NCBI RefSeq assembly: GCF_001748365.1
Contig: NZ_BDHH01000009.1
Coordinates: 158,004-211,468, forward strand
Length of the DNA stretch: 53,465 bases
Direction: 5' to 3'
From: Fusibacter sp. 3D3
GTDB taxonomy: Bacteria; Bacillota; Clostridia; Peptostreptococcales; Acidaminobacteraceae
Part shown: one piece after another, positions 34,059-42,188 of the stretch
Position numbering within the stretch: position 1 is the stretch's first letter
Layout of the letters: every line of letters begins with the position of its first letter
Program-made: the position numbers and the translations under genes
Notes under the pieces: generated by a model
The model's database searches: none
Told to the model about the DNA's origin: nothing
Seen by the model: only the letters and a program-made list of their open reading frames with translations

Positions 34059-34346
34059 TTATTTATCTTCTAAATTAATGATGATATATCTGATGACTTC
34101 GTCAGCAATTTTGAAGTTTCTCTCAAGTTCTTTTGGAAGTTCAGGATTTGCCTTGAAGTTCACAAGTACATAATAACCTTCTTTTACCTTTTCGATTTCG
34201 TAAGCTAACTTTCTGTTACCCCACTCTTCCACTTTTTCAACTTCACCATCAGCATTGATAATGCCTTTGAATTTTTCTAAAAGCTCAACTTTTTTCTCTT
34301 CTTCAATTGATGGTTTAAAAATAAACAGCGTTTCGTATTTTCTCAT
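34059..34346 (-). CDS. rpsF: 30S ribosomal protein S6
   Basis: S6 (95 residues) pairs with S18 on the 30S platform. The typical start MRKYETLFIFKPSIEEE and the GNRKLAYEIEKVKEGYYVL segment are present. AGGGAGG lies upstream of the ATG. It heads rpsF-ssb-rpsR. The 5' leader contains a small stem with a CCG in a bulge that resembles the S6:S18 autoregulatory site known from many bacteria. Confidence 0.98.
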   Translation of the reverse strand: MRKYETLFIFKPSIEEEKKVELLEKFKGIINADGEVEKVEEWGNRKLAYEIEKVKEGYYVLVNFKANPELPKELERNFKIADEVIRYIIINLEDK

Positions 34347-34396
34347 CTTTCTTTACACCTCCCTATGGACAAAAATGGCTCTTCTAACAGAGCAGA

Positions 34397-34424
34397 GAAG
34401 TAACGACCGTTTGGTCGGAACTAC
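34397..34424 (-). promoter_or_regulatory. Candidate S6:S18-binding leader in the rpsF 5' UTR
   Basis: Minus strand: an outer stem GTAGT/ACTTC (4 of 5 pairs), then a bulge containing CCG, then ACC pairing with GGT around a 4-base loop. This is the arrangement described for the S6:S18 leader. A second small hairpin (GCTCT/AGAGC) follows. Assigned by eye, not by covariance model. Confidence 0.45.
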
Positions 34425-34433
34425 AACAGAGGT

Positions 34434-34462
34434 ATTTTATCACTTATAGTAGCCTCTGTCAA
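34434..34462 (-). promoter_or_regulatory. Sigma-A promoter of rpsF-ssb-rpsR
   Basis: Minus strand: TTGACA (34462-34457), 17-base spacer, TAAAAT (34439-34434). It is close to consensus and about 90 bases before rpsF. Confidence 0.85.
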
Positions 34463-34486
34463 CTTTTTTTCACACACCTATTTAGA

Positions 34487-34696
34487 TTACTTTTCTTTAT
34501 CCACCTTAACACCGTTTCGATAAATCTCTTTAACGCGTTTTTCGAGTTTTATTCTCGGTATCCAAATTTCTTTTTCGCACTTCGAACATTTAATTCTAAA
34601 ATCCATGCCCACCCTTGTTATGATAAAGCGGTTACTGCCACATGGGTGCGTTTTTTTAGTTACAATTTCATCGCCTGATTCCAATTTTAAAGGCAT
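34487..34696 (-). CDS. DUF951 family small protein
   Basis: This 69-residue basic protein has the DUF951 pattern: KKTHPCGS, then RVGMDFRIKCSKC, with three Cys that may bind metal or nucleic acid. The family is widespread near rpsF in Firmicutes and its function is unknown. It starts one base after the DUF3343 gene ends and is the last gene of the operon that begins with the THUMP methyltransferase. No clear terminator separates it from the rpsF promoter. Confidence 0.85.
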   Translation of the reverse strand: MPLKLESGDEIVTKKTHPCGSNRFIITRVGMDFRIKCSKCEKEIWIPRIKLEKRVKEIYRNGVKVDKEK

Positions 34697-34697
34697 C

Positions 34698-34964
34698 TTA
34701 GTCCTCCCATGATTTTTGAATTGCTTTTACTTCATCCTCTTTGTTGTATTGATATAAAGAGATTCCCGTTTTATCTTCCTCTAAAAGGCATCTTTTTACA
34801 ATTTCAAGATCTGCGATCTGAAAAGTGATGGAGAGGCCACAGCTTGCACCAATCTCTCTTGGCGTTGGGATCATATCTATATCCATTTGATCTAACAAAA
34901 GTCTCTCCGTTCGAATGGCTTTGTGTGTGGATTCAAAAGCAATTAACATATATGCATTCGTCAT
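34698..34964 (-). CDS. DUF3343 family small protein
   Basis: This protein of 88 residues resembles DUF3343, with the start YMLIAFESTHKAIRTERLL and a conserved single Cys in GASCGLSITF. The family commonly follows yedF-type genes and is linked by context to selenium or sulfur transfer. The gene lies 2 bases after yedF and 1 base before the DUF951 gene, so it is tightly co-transcribed. Mechanism unknown. Confidence 0.82.
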   Translation of the reverse strand: MTNAYMLIAFESTHKAIRTERLLLDQMDIDMIPTPREIGASCGLSITFQIADLEIVKRCLLEEDKTGISLYQYNKEDEVKAIQKSWED

Positions 34965-34966
34965 TT

Positions 34967-35563
34967 CTATATCCTTATTGTATTATTGGTTTCTTGCATG
35001 GTCTCAACAATGGTGTACATATTGGTAATGCCACCCACTGCAAGTTGATCCTTTAAATGATAATAATCAAGACAAGTCCCACAGCTCAAGACCTCTGTTC
35101 CCATTTCCATGAGTTTAGTAAGATACTCCAGTATTGGCGATCCCTCAATGGTTAATTTCACGCCTGAATTGACAAATAGAATGGCTTTAGGAAAGGGCTC
35201 ATACTCTGTTAAGGTATAGAAGTAACCCTTCATTAAAATGGCCCCTAGAACATCATCGCCAGTCCCCATGACATCGCTACCTACAAAGATCACGGTGTTG
35301 GCAAGATCAGGTCTCTTCTGTACCATATCCTCTGCTTGAGTTGAATATTCGCCTTTAAAAATACTAATTTGATATTCGCCCCCATCTTCGGTTACCGTAT
35401 AATGGAGTCTCATACTCTTTGCGAGCTTGGAGACATTATCTCTGGCGATGGTATTATCAACCACAGTTATAATATTACCTTCCTTAAGACCTTCAAGTGC
35501 TTTTTTGGTTTCAATAACAGGTTTAGGACATGCTAATCCTCTTGCATCAATTTTCACTTCCAT
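34967..35563 (-). CDS. yedF: YedF-type sulfurtransferase-like protein (selenium metabolism family)
   Basis: This two-domain protein of 198 residues has an N-terminal TusA/SirA domain with DARGLACPKPVIETKKAL, which contains the sulfur-accepting Cys, and a C-terminal DsrE-like domain (about 85-190) with VLSCGTCLDYY. The fusion corresponds to the YedF family found mostly in selenium-using anaerobes. It is proposed to handle sulfur or selenium persulfides in the cytoplasm. GGAGG lies upstream of the ATG. DUF3343 follows immediately. No selD, selA or selB is in the window. Confidence 0.85.
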   Translation of the reverse strand: MEVKIDARGLACPKPVIETKKALEGLKEGNIITVVDNTIARDNVSKLAKSMRLHYTVTEDGGEYQISIFKGEYSTQAEDMVQKRPDLANTVIFVGSDVMGTGDDVLGAILMKGYFYTLTEYEPFPKAILFVNSGVKLTIEGSPILEYLTKLMEMGTEVLSCGTCLDYYHLKDQLAVGGITNMYTIVETMQETNNTIRI

Positions 35564-35573
35564 TGTTCTCCTC

Positions 35574-36296
35574 CTACGTCATCAAGAAACTCTTATATAA
35601 ACTGCTTAAGAAACTCACGAAAAAATATTGCAATATGTTGTATTTGTAAAAGTATACGGCAAATCTAGAATTTTCAATTGCTAAAACAACATTTTGGCTC
35701 CATTCAAATGTTACAAATACATTTAAAACGATCATCGCAAAATAAACGCTTATAAGGCCCAAGATAGCGCCTAGAATAAGGCCTCCACTTTTATTAAATG
35801 CCTTTAGAACAGGTAATCGTGCCAAATGGTTGGCCAGACTTTCTATAATGCCCAGTAAAGACATTATGATCAAAAGCAATAACAGAAATCCCATTACATA
35901 GACAATCATCTGTGTGATTTGACCTGAAATATCATTTATAAAACTTGTAAAAGTAATATTGCCTTGAAATTCCGTGAGACCTTTACTATAAAATTCAGGC
36001 AGTTTGAGACTCTCAACGCCTTGCTTAACTTGTTCTGCCGTCATGTTTACATCTGATGGCGTATTCATATTAAGCATATTGGTCACAAATTGCTTAACAT
36101 GTTCTCCAACCACAGGTGTTGGGTCGTACCAATTCTTTGTCACATATTGTGTGAACTCAACGTAGAATATCTTTGCCAAAATAATACTTGCAAACCATTT
36201 GATTAAGCCAATAAAAGTCGTAATAAAGCCTTTATTGAAGCCATAGAGCATGTTGCCCCCAATGATTATAAACATCAAGTAATCTGTCCAGTTCAT
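35574..36296 (-). CDS. CvpA family membrane protein
   Basis: This 240-residue protein has four membrane segments (near 10-35, 130-155, 165-190 and 215-235) and the N-terminal WTDYLMFIIIGGNMLYGFNKG typical of CvpA. CvpA relatives are linked to colicin V production and envelope integrity in other bacteria. The loop at about 60-115 is longer than in short CvpA proteins. It lies between the DUF5711-like gene and yedF in one operon. Confidence 0.8.
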   Translation of the reverse strand: MNWTDYLMFIIIGGNMLYGFNKGFITTFIGLIKWFASIILAKIFYVEFTQYVTKNWYDPTPVVGEHVKQFVTNMLNMNTPSDVNMTAEQVKQGVESLKLPEFYSKGLTEFQGNITFTSFINDISGQITQMIVYVMGFLLLLLIIMSLLGIIESLANHLARLPVLKAFNKSGGLILGAILGLISVYFAMIVLNVFVTFEWSQNVVLAIENSRFAVYFYKYNILQYFFVSFLSSLYKSFLMT

Positions 36297-36362
36297 ATCA
36301 GCCTCCTAAATGCGTTGTTTTTCTAACAATAGCACAACTGCATTAGAATTTCGTTAAAATCA

Positions 36363-37472
36363 TTACTTCAAGATATATAAATCCATATGGTTGATATAAG
36401 CAATTCCAAAATGTGTATCGTCTAAGATAATCACATCTAAAATCTCATCTTTTCCAATATACGTATCGACCATTTTACCTTCCTCGTTAAAGAAAATAAT
36501 TTTTTCATGATTAAAGGCCATTAATCGCTTATCCATAATTTTAAGACCTTCTATATTATCCATACCTGCATCGAATTCAATGTGTGTTTCTCCAACATTA
36601 TTGATTACCATTATGGCATTCTGAGCTTTCGGGTTCTCTATTTGACCGTTTTCATTGACCACATTAAAATAAAATTGACCCTTTTCGGGTTCATAAAGAA
36701 CCTTCCGGACAGTTCTATCAAACGGCACACTGAAGCGTAGATTACACTCATAATCATATGCCATCATTTGAGAATCTGTAATCACATTGATCTGATCATC
36801 AGAAAGCCACAACTGATAGGCTATTTCCGAAAACAGATTGCTCCCGCTGATAATCTCTCCGTTAAAAGTTGCAATGACCAGTTTTGTGTTAAAGTCTTTC
36901 CGACTGAGATCGAGTACCACCGCAACAATATCCTGCCGCTTGATGTTGATAGAAAAATCAATGATCTCTCCTTTAGGTAAGACCGTATTGCTTAAAACTT
37001 CAAGCTTTTCATCTAATATCGTCAATGTGCCATCCGTTTTCAGCAATCCCACATATTGCTCATCAAAATATTTTAAGCCTTTGACACTGCCAAAACCAAA
37101 ATGTGAGGCCTTGATATTGCCTTTCATGTCCACTATAAAGACATCTCCTGATTTTTTTTCCACAAGCGCAATACTGGATTTACCACTCGCCATCAATACA
37201 TTTTGAGTCGCGACTTCTTTCTCCCATATTGGAATGCCTTCATCATCATACACCTTCAATTTGGATTGATCCAATATGACATAGCGAGATGCCACCTTTA
37301 AAATCTCTGCACGGTTTTCAAAATCCACATTTTGATTATAGATCACTCGGTTAATCACTTTAAAATCTTCTTTTACCCACTTCGAAAATTGTGCGACTAC
37401 AAAATCAAACTTTAAAACAATGATCAGACAAATGACAAAAATAATGAGTGAATTCAACCTTGATTTATTCAT
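36363..37472 (-). CDS. Membrane-anchored beta-propeller-like protein (DUF5711-like)
   Basis: This 369-residue protein has one N-terminal membrane helix (about 8-28) and a long extracytoplasmic region of repeated beta strands (SGKSSIALVEKKSGDVFIVD, DGTLTILDEKLEVL and others). This is the pattern of a PQQ/WD-type propeller, as in DUF5711 proteins next to cvpA in Clostridia. There are no catalytic motifs. It starts 15 bases after the methyltransferase gene. A sensor or scaffold role at the membrane is only a guess. Confidence 0.7.
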   Translation of the reverse strand: MNKSRLNSLIIFVICLIIVLKFDFVVAQFSKWVKEDFKVINRVIYNQNVDFENRAEILKVASRYVILDQSKLKVYDDEGIPIWEKEVATQNVLMASGKSSIALVEKKSGDVFIVDMKGNIKASHFGFGSVKGLKYFDEQYVGLLKTDGTLTILDEKLEVLSNTVLPKGEIIDFSINIKRQDIVAVVLDLSRKDFNTKLVIATFNGEIISGSNLFSEIAYQLWLSDDQINVITDSQMMAYDYECNLRFSVPFDRTVRKVLYEPEKGQFYFNVVNENGQIENPKAQNAIMVINNVGETHIEFDAGMDNIEGLKIMDKRLMAFNHEKIIFFNEEGKMVDTYIGKDEILDVIILDDTHFGIAYINHMDLYILK

Positions 37473-37487
37473 AATCCATTAAATTCC

Positions 37488-38654
37488 TTACTGTTTATTT
37501 TCAGATTGTTCAATTGTTTTTTTAGGTCTAGGCGGCTTCTCGCCAAAATATTGATAAAAATAGGTTTTGATTCGACCATTATAAAGTTTTCTGTTTTTTG
37601 TCGCTTGAGTTCCAAATTCTCTCTCAAAATTCTCATACGATGTAATGACGTATTTTGACCAAGTTTTATAGGGTTCAAACACCTTTCCCATGAGCTGATA
37701 AAGCCTTTTGACTTCTTCTTGTTCATTTAGTCGCTCGCCATATGGCGGATTGCTGATAATGTAGCCATATTGATAACTTGTGCTAAAATCCTTTATATCT
37801 CTCACTTGAAAATGCACAATATCCTCTACCCCTGCAAGCTCTGCATTGCCTAGGGCTGTTCTAATCGATCTTGGATCTAAATCATAACCTTGAAGGACAA
37901 CATCCACATCATGCCGGATCGCTTCATAACAAGCTTTGCGTTCTTCTTTCCAAATTGTATCTGGAATCAATCGCCATAGTTCTGAATCAAATTTCCGATT
38001 TAATCCAGGTGCAATATTTTTCGCCATCATAGCAGCTTCTATGATAATAGTGCCAGAACCACAAAAAGGATCTATAAGCGGAATTTTATTTTGCCACTTG
38101 CTGATGCTTAAAAGACCTGCGGCAAGGGTTTCTTTCATCGGCGCCTCATTGCCCTTTTCTCGATAGCCACGTCTATGAAGACCAGGTCCAGAAGTATCAA
38201 TACTCACCGTTACCACATCATTTAGAATCCCTACTAAAACGCTATAGGTTTCATCCGTTTCTTCAAACCACTGTGTTTGATAAACCTTACTGAGGCGATT
38301 TACAATGGACTTCTTACAAATACTCTGAATATCAGATAGACTGTATAGCTTTGATTTGACCGATTTTGCATTTACAGGAAATTTTGCATTCTTAGGGATG
38401 TAATTTTCCCAAGAAATTTTATGCACTTGATCAAAAAGAGATTCAAAGGTTATGGCTTTAAACTCACCTACTTTGATAAAAATTCTTTCAGCCGTTCTGA
38501 CCCATAGATTTGCTCTTGCTATTCCGCGTTCGTCTGCTTCAAACAACACACGACCATTTTCTACCGTTATATTTTCAAAACCTAATTGTTCGAGTTCGTT
38601 TTTAACAATCGCTTCCATACCGAAAACTGCCGTTGCAATCATTTTAAATTTCAT
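37488..38654 (-). CDS. THUMP-domain 23S rRNA methyltransferase (RlmL-like)
   Basis: This protein of 388 residues has an N-terminal ferredoxin-like and THUMP domain (about 1-155) and a Rossmann methyltransferase. The SAM motif is LIDPFCGSGTIIIEAAM and the catalytic motif is NPPYGERL, typical of N2-guanine methylation. It matches the single-domain-set YpsC/RlmL-N form of Firmicutes, without the RlmK half found in Proteobacteria. It is the first gene of the operon leading to cvpA, yedF and DUF951, with an extended -10 promoter 30 bases upstream. Confidence 0.92.
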   Translation of the reverse strand: MKFKMIATAVFGMEAIVKNELEQLGFENITVENGRVLFEADERGIARANLWVRTAERIFIKVGEFKAITFESLFDQVHKISWENYIPKNAKFPVNAKSVKSKLYSLSDIQSICKKSIVNRLSKVYQTQWFEETDETYSVLVGILNDVVTVSIDTSGPGLHRRGYREKGNEAPMKETLAAGLLSISKWQNKIPLIDPFCGSGTIIIEAAMMAKNIAPGLNRKFDSELWRLIPDTIWKEERKACYEAIRHDVDVVLQGYDLDPRSIRTALGNAELAGVEDIVHFQVRDIKDFSTSYQYGYIISNPPYGERLNEQEEVKRLYQLMGKVFEPYKTWSKYVITSYENFEREFGTQATKNRKLYNGRIKTYFYQYFGEKPPRPKKTIEQSENKQ

Positions 38655-38683
38655 ATGCGTTCACCATCCATTTTAATACTTAA

Positions 38684-38692
38684 ATTATAACA
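38684..38692 (-). promoter_or_regulatory. Extended -10 promoter for the rRNA methyltransferase operon
   Basis: Minus strand TGTTATAAT (38692-38684), the same extended -10 word as before dnaB. It lies about 30 bases before the ATG and just after the sensor-protein terminator. No good -35. Confidence 0.45.
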
Positions 38693-38695
38693 CAG

Positions 38696-38727
38696 AAAAA
38701 GAGACATTTTATAGTGATGTCTCTTTT
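38696..38727 (-). terminator. Terminator overlapping the end of the hybrid sensor gene
   Basis: Minus strand: AAAAGAGACAT pairs perfectly with ATGTCTCTTTT, followed by TTTC. The left arm lies in the last codons of the sensor gene, so its stop codon falls in the loop. Confidence 0.8.
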
Positions 38728-40316
38728 AAATAATTTTCGATCATATTTTTAAGAATTGCTTCTGTAAAAGGCTTCGTATAATAGTCATCAAAGCCGTAAT
38801 CCTTCATAAATTCTGCTTCATTATCGATGAGCTTATTGGAGATTGCAATAACGGGTGAATTACCACTTTTTCTCCTCTCAATCTCATCTAGGACGTTAAA
38901 GCCATCACAGTCTTCAATCATAACATCTATTATAGTCAAATCTGGAATTATTGAAAAAAAGAGTTCAATAGCTTGCGCGCCTGTTTTCGCAAAATAAATA
39001 TCATACTTTTCAAAGTAGTCCATTGGAATCTGAGGCTTTTCATGGTCTGCAATCAATATTCTCTTTCTCGCCGACACTTGAACGACTTTCGGAATTTGTG
39101 ATTTCACCACAATTTTATCAAAAGTTAAGAAAAGCGTTGAATGGATGCCTTTATCTTTTATACTTGAAATTTCAATCATCCCGCCAGTCGCTTGAATCAG
39201 CTCTTTTGAAAGATGCAAGCCTAGAGCAATGGCGTATTCTTCTATCGTATTAAACCGTGAGCGCGTACTGATATCGTAATCGTTTAGATCAATCATCCGA
39301 TTTGGAATGCCTTCACTGGTATCTGTAATGCTAATTTTTAAATGTATCTTCTCTCTGTTTTCCGTTACTTCGGACACACTCACAATGATCTCATCATTTT
39401 GACATAAATAATTCGAAGTCTCCAATAAATACGAAATTACCAATTTTAATTTAACTTGATCTCCAATTAGAATATCCGGAATCAAAGGAGAATATTCCAG
39501 TTTTATATGATTGTTTTTTTCGTTTTTATATAGAATGCTAAAAGTTTGTATCACTTCTTCTATCGTATGTCTAAAATTAAATTCCGTTTTAACGGTTTTA
39601 ATATTACCTTCATCATATTTGGTATAGAGCAGCATTCGGCTCAAAATCTCAAACAACAAATCTGAATTAGACTTAATAACCTTTAAATATTCCTTTTGAA
39701 GCTCTGATAAAAAAGTCTGATCAAACAAATTGAAAAAACCCCGTAAAGATCTCAATGGCGTTCTCATTTCTCGTGTGAAATGATCAATAAACTCATTTGT
39801 TTTTTTCACCTTCCGTTTGAGTTCGTTGTTTTCGTGTTTAAGGTTTTGGATGATTTCTTTATAGCTCTCATCATACTGTTCCCGCGATTTAATATTATCT
39901 TGAAACTCTAAGATGCCAGTCACCTTGCCCTGTGTTATCAGAGGAATCAATTGATTTTTCCAAACCTGTTTGTCTACACGCTCGCCCTCAATATGTGGAG
40001 ATACAACCGTGTCAAATCTTGCTTTATAATCCAGCACTTCCTGCATGGGACAGCCAGGACAGATGTCATTAAAATTATAAAACACTTGATAGCATTTTCT
40101 TCCAAGTATATCTTTATAATGCTGAATACTATAAGTATTCGCCCAAGTGACATTGTAATCTAGGTTAATCAGGAACACTGGGGATTGAATCGTATCAAGC
40201 TTACCGCCAATATTGATTTCCTGACCAACCTTTTCAATATTTAGTTTTTCAATTTGATGGTTCAACTGCTTAATTTCATGAATCAGGGTCTCTCTTGAAA
40301 GTCTGCTGTAATCCAT
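38709..40316 (-). CDS. PAS-histidine-kinase-like-receiver hybrid protein with degenerate kinase motifs
   Basis: This soluble protein of 535 residues has a PAS domain (about 35-140) with a KCYQ...CPGCP cysteine cluster, a coiled coil (about 145-175), a kinase-like region (about 175-405) and a C-terminal receiver (about 415-535). The H-box reads HFTREMRTPL, so the usual His of SHEIRTPL is Arg (near residue 182). The N-box (VISYLLETS) lacks its Asn and the G1 box is DTSEGIP. The receiver keeps its phospho-acceptor Asp (TIIDVM) and Lys (YTKPF). I infer a pseudokinase scaffold whose receiver is phosphorylated by another kinase. I use the ATG at 40316, with AGGTG upstream. It lies directly after the Tad pilus genes. 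Confidence 0.82.
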   Translation of the reverse strand: MDYSRLSRETLIHEIKQLNHQIEKLNIEKVGQEINIGGKLDTIQSPVFLINLDYNVTWANTYSIQHYKDILGRKCYQVFYNFNDICPGCPMQEVLDYKARFDTVVSPHIEGERVDKQVWKNQLIPLITQGKVTGILEFQDNIKSREQYDESYKEIIQNLKHENNELKRKVKKTNEFIDHFTREMRTPLRSLRGFFNLFDQTFLSELQKEYLKVIKSNSDLLFEILSRMLLYTKYDEGNIKTVKTEFNFRHTIEEVIQTFSILYKNEKNNHIKLEYSPLIPDILIGDQVKLKLVISYLLETSNYLCQNDEIIVSVSEVTENREKIHLKISITDTSEGIPNRMIDLNDYDISTRSRFNTIEEYAIALGLHLSKELIQATGGMIEISSIKDKGIHSTLFLTFDKIVVKSQIPKVVQVSARKRILIADHEKPQIPMDYFEKYDIYFAKTGAQAIELFFSIIPDLTIIDVMIEDCDGFNVLDEIERRKSGNSPVIAISNKLIDNEAEFMKDYGFDDYYTKPFTEAILKNMIENYLKETSL

Positions 40317-40372
40317 ATTCATCACCTACTTTGATTCATTATATCAAATTTTCTTTTTGATGAATATAATGC

Positions 40373-40966
40373 CTATTGTGTTTCTTTTCTAACCACTTCG
40401 AAATGACCGGATCTTCTAAAGCGAATAACCTCTTTAATAATCTTTTGATCCGCCTCTATCAACAGATATACAGGGAGACCTGTGTCCTCTAAATTATCAT
40501 CATAAACCGCTTTGATTACAATATTTCCCATATCAGTTACTTCATCCGCTTCACTGACTTGATAAAGAGAAACCTGATCGCCTTTTTTGAGTCTAAAACA
40601 AAGCGCTTCCTCTGGTAAAATCTTTAATGTCGTCATGGCGTGATTTGCTTCTGAAACCGTTTGATCGTCTACACGATCTGTTAAAATCTGTTTTGACAAA
40701 ATACTGTATTTACTGAAATCCGTGGTAATATACATCCCCACCACATCTTCTATCTTAGTATAGTAATCTGTGGAATACCAAAGTCTATTGATCTTCCCCA
40801 TCTCAAGATCAGATGATTTTATAATAGTGCCCGCTGCCACTGATTTGCTCAATATGACCACATCATTGAATGACTGAAGGGTTTGATTTTTTATGATGTG
40901 TATTTGATAAAACGTCATTATAATACTCAACGCCACTACACATACCATTATGATTATTTTTTTCAT
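40373..40966 (-). CDS. cpaB: SAF-domain pilus assembly protein (CpaB/RcpC-like)
   Basis: This 197-residue protein has an N-terminal membrane helix (about 4-22) and an extracytoplasmic SAF domain (VILSKSVAAGTIIKSSDLEM, then the ILSKQILTDR segment), as in CpaB/RcpC of Flp pilus systems. CpaB is thought to bind peptidoglycan or modulate pilus assembly. AGAAGG lies 8 bases before the ATG. It is the last gene of the tad operon, 86 bases after the second TadE-like gene, and the hybrid sensor gene follows in the same direction. Confidence 0.78.
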   Translation of the reverse strand: MKKIIIMVCVVALSIIMTFYQIHIIKNQTLQSFNDVVILSKSVAAGTIIKSSDLEMGKINRLWYSTDYYTKIEDVVGMYITTDFSKYSILSKQILTDRVDDQTVSEANHAMTTLKILPEEALCFRLKKGDQVSLYQVSEADEVTDMGNIVIKAVYDDNLEDTGLPVYLLIEADQKIIKEVIRFRRSGHFEVVRKETQ

Positions 40967-41052
40967 GAAAGGCCTTCTTTATTTTTGAATTAATAATGCT
41001 GTATTCAGGGTTATATCTTACTCATTTCCTCAAGTAAAATGCTCTGTTCTCT

Positions 41053-41502
41053 CTATTGATCACTTGGCATCCAATATTTTAAAAAAACGGACATATTTTT
41101 TTGAAGATCTAAACTTTTAAACTCATGTTTATAGGTAAAGGTGATCACCAACCACTGTTCTTCAACAAATTCAACCGCAACTTCCTCTGGTTGCGCATTA
41201 CACTTAAGTGCAGAAAGATTTTTTGAAAGCACGGTTTTAAATTCACTTAGATCTGGAACTGCAACCACTTTGCTCAGAGGTTGAGAGGCGACGGATTCAT
41301 ATAGTAAGTTCACGGTATTCTCTGTAGCGGTTTTGACTTGCTCTTTTTCTATATTCAGAAATTGAAACTCTAAAAGACCAATGGAAATCGGTAAAATGAG
41401 CAAGACCAATACGGAAATCATGAAAAGCAATAAACCAATTCCTGCAAGTCCTTCAGTTTGATGCTTTATTGGATACAATCTCTTGTGTAAATTTATAGAC
41501 AT
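41053..41502 (-). CDS. TadE/TadF-like minor pseudopilin 2
   Basis: This 149-residue protein has a short basic leader ending KHQTEGLAG, a hydrophobic helix (about 20-45) with a Glu near its end, and an extracellular domain containing one Cys. This is the layout of TadE-type pseudopilins. The start is uncertain: I use the ATG at 41502, which overlaps the preceding gene by 50 bases and lacks a good binding site, so translation is probably coupled. A longer frame starting at 41565 is possible but adds an unlikely 21 residues. Confidence 0.65.
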   Translation of the reverse strand: MSINLHKRLYPIKHQTEGLAGIGLLLFMISVLVLLILPISIGLLEFQFLNIEKEQVKTATENTVNLLYESVASQPLSKVVAVPDLSEFKTVLSKNLSALKCNAQPEEVAVEFVEEQWLVITFTYKHEFKSLDLQKNMSVFLKYWMPSDQ

Positions 41503-41839
41503 AGGTTTTCGTCTCTCTTTCAAATAAAGCTTTAAAAACGGATCGACTATTTTCAGCCACAACACTAAAATGAATCCAATCGCCTTTCTTAATGTGACTC
41601 GGCACTGAACACTCTATCTGCGTTACAGTCACATGCCTCTTCTTTAGTGCTTCAATGAAAGAATTTTTTTGATCCTCATCTAACCCATTTTGAGCTTCTA
41701 TTAGGAGTGCATAACTTCTACAAATCCCATTAAATTCAAAATCCAAGTAAAGTGGCACCATATAATCCATAATCACCACGAAGAAAAATAAGGTCAAAAT
41801 CAATAAGAGCGAAAATACGATTACCTGCTCAATTCCCAT
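41453..41839 (-). CDS. TadE/TadF-like minor pseudopilin 1
   Basis: This 128-residue protein has an N-terminal hydrophobic helix ([20 protein letters not shown]) and an extracellular domain with two Cys (CRSYALLIEAQNGLDE and QIECSVP), which may form a disulfide. Small size, one N-terminal helix and position between the pilin and another TadE-like gene point to a minor pseudopilin. It starts one base after the pilin gene. No family signature is strong enough for a firm name. Confidence 0.65.
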   Translation of the reverse strand: MGIEQVIVFSLLLILTLFFFVVIMDYMVPLYLDFEFNGICRSYALLIEAQNGLDEDQKNSFIEALKKRHVTVTQIECSVPSHIKKGDWIHFSVVAENSRSVFKALFERETKTYVYKFTQEIVSNKASN

Positions 41840-41840
41840 G

Positions 41841-42104
41841 TTACTTCGTTGGGAAAAGTGTGCCGTTTATCGTTCCGGTCCACCAAGTTGTCATAGAAGT
41901 CATCACTGTTGTGGCAAAGGTCTTCAAGCTCGGGATTAATACAAAAGCAGCAATAATGAGGCCAATGGCAACCCCAATAATTGAATTCATGCCGAATTCA
42001 CCTCTTATATCTTTGACCCAGCGTTCTTTTTGTGCTTCTTTTTGTCTCCAGATTTTTTGGTTAATAAAAACTTGTGCTCTAACGATGTTATAAGTTATTT
42101 TCAT
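41841..42104 (-). CDS. flp: Flp1-type type IVb pilin
   Basis: This 87-residue pilin candidate has a basic leader of about 40 residues ending in DIRGEFGMN and one hydrophobic segment (SIIGVAIGLIIAAFVLIP), then a short Thr/Trp-rich tail. The G-EFGMN site would be cut by a TadV-type prepilin peptidase, leaving the Glu/Phe near the mature N-terminus as in Flp pilins. I start at the ATG at 42104, with AAGGGG upstream; an upstream TTG start is less likely. A (AATTAG) hexamer tract lies between tadC and this gene. No prepilin peptidase gene is in the window. Confidence 0.78.
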   Translation of the reverse strand: MKITYNIVRAQVFINQKIWRQKEAQKERWVKDIRGEFGMNSIIGVAIGLIIAAFVLIPSLKTFATTVMTSMTTWWTGTINGTLFPTK

Positions 42105-42165
42105 CTTGTCTATCCCCTTCTTTTTCAAATTCAAATTTTTAGTATTTAAGTTGACACTGTAACTG

Positions 42166-42188
42166 TAATTCTAATTCTAATTCTAATT
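42166..42188. repeat. Hexanucleotide tandem repeat at the tadC stop
   Basis: Almost four copies of TAATTC (AATTAG on the coding strand). The first TAG is the tadC stop codon, and the tract lies between tadC and the pilin gene, about 60 bases before the pilin ATG. Copy-number slippage would change the tadC-flp spacing but not the tadC product. Confidence 0.75.

Noticed and set aside
36838-37206. Plus-strand frame of 122 codons
   Set aside because: Antisense to the DUF5711-like gene, with no binding site and no recognisable protein.
37469-37726. Minus-strand frame of 85 codons overlapping the methyltransferase end
   Set aside because: Alternative frame inside the methyltransferase gene, with no independent start signal.
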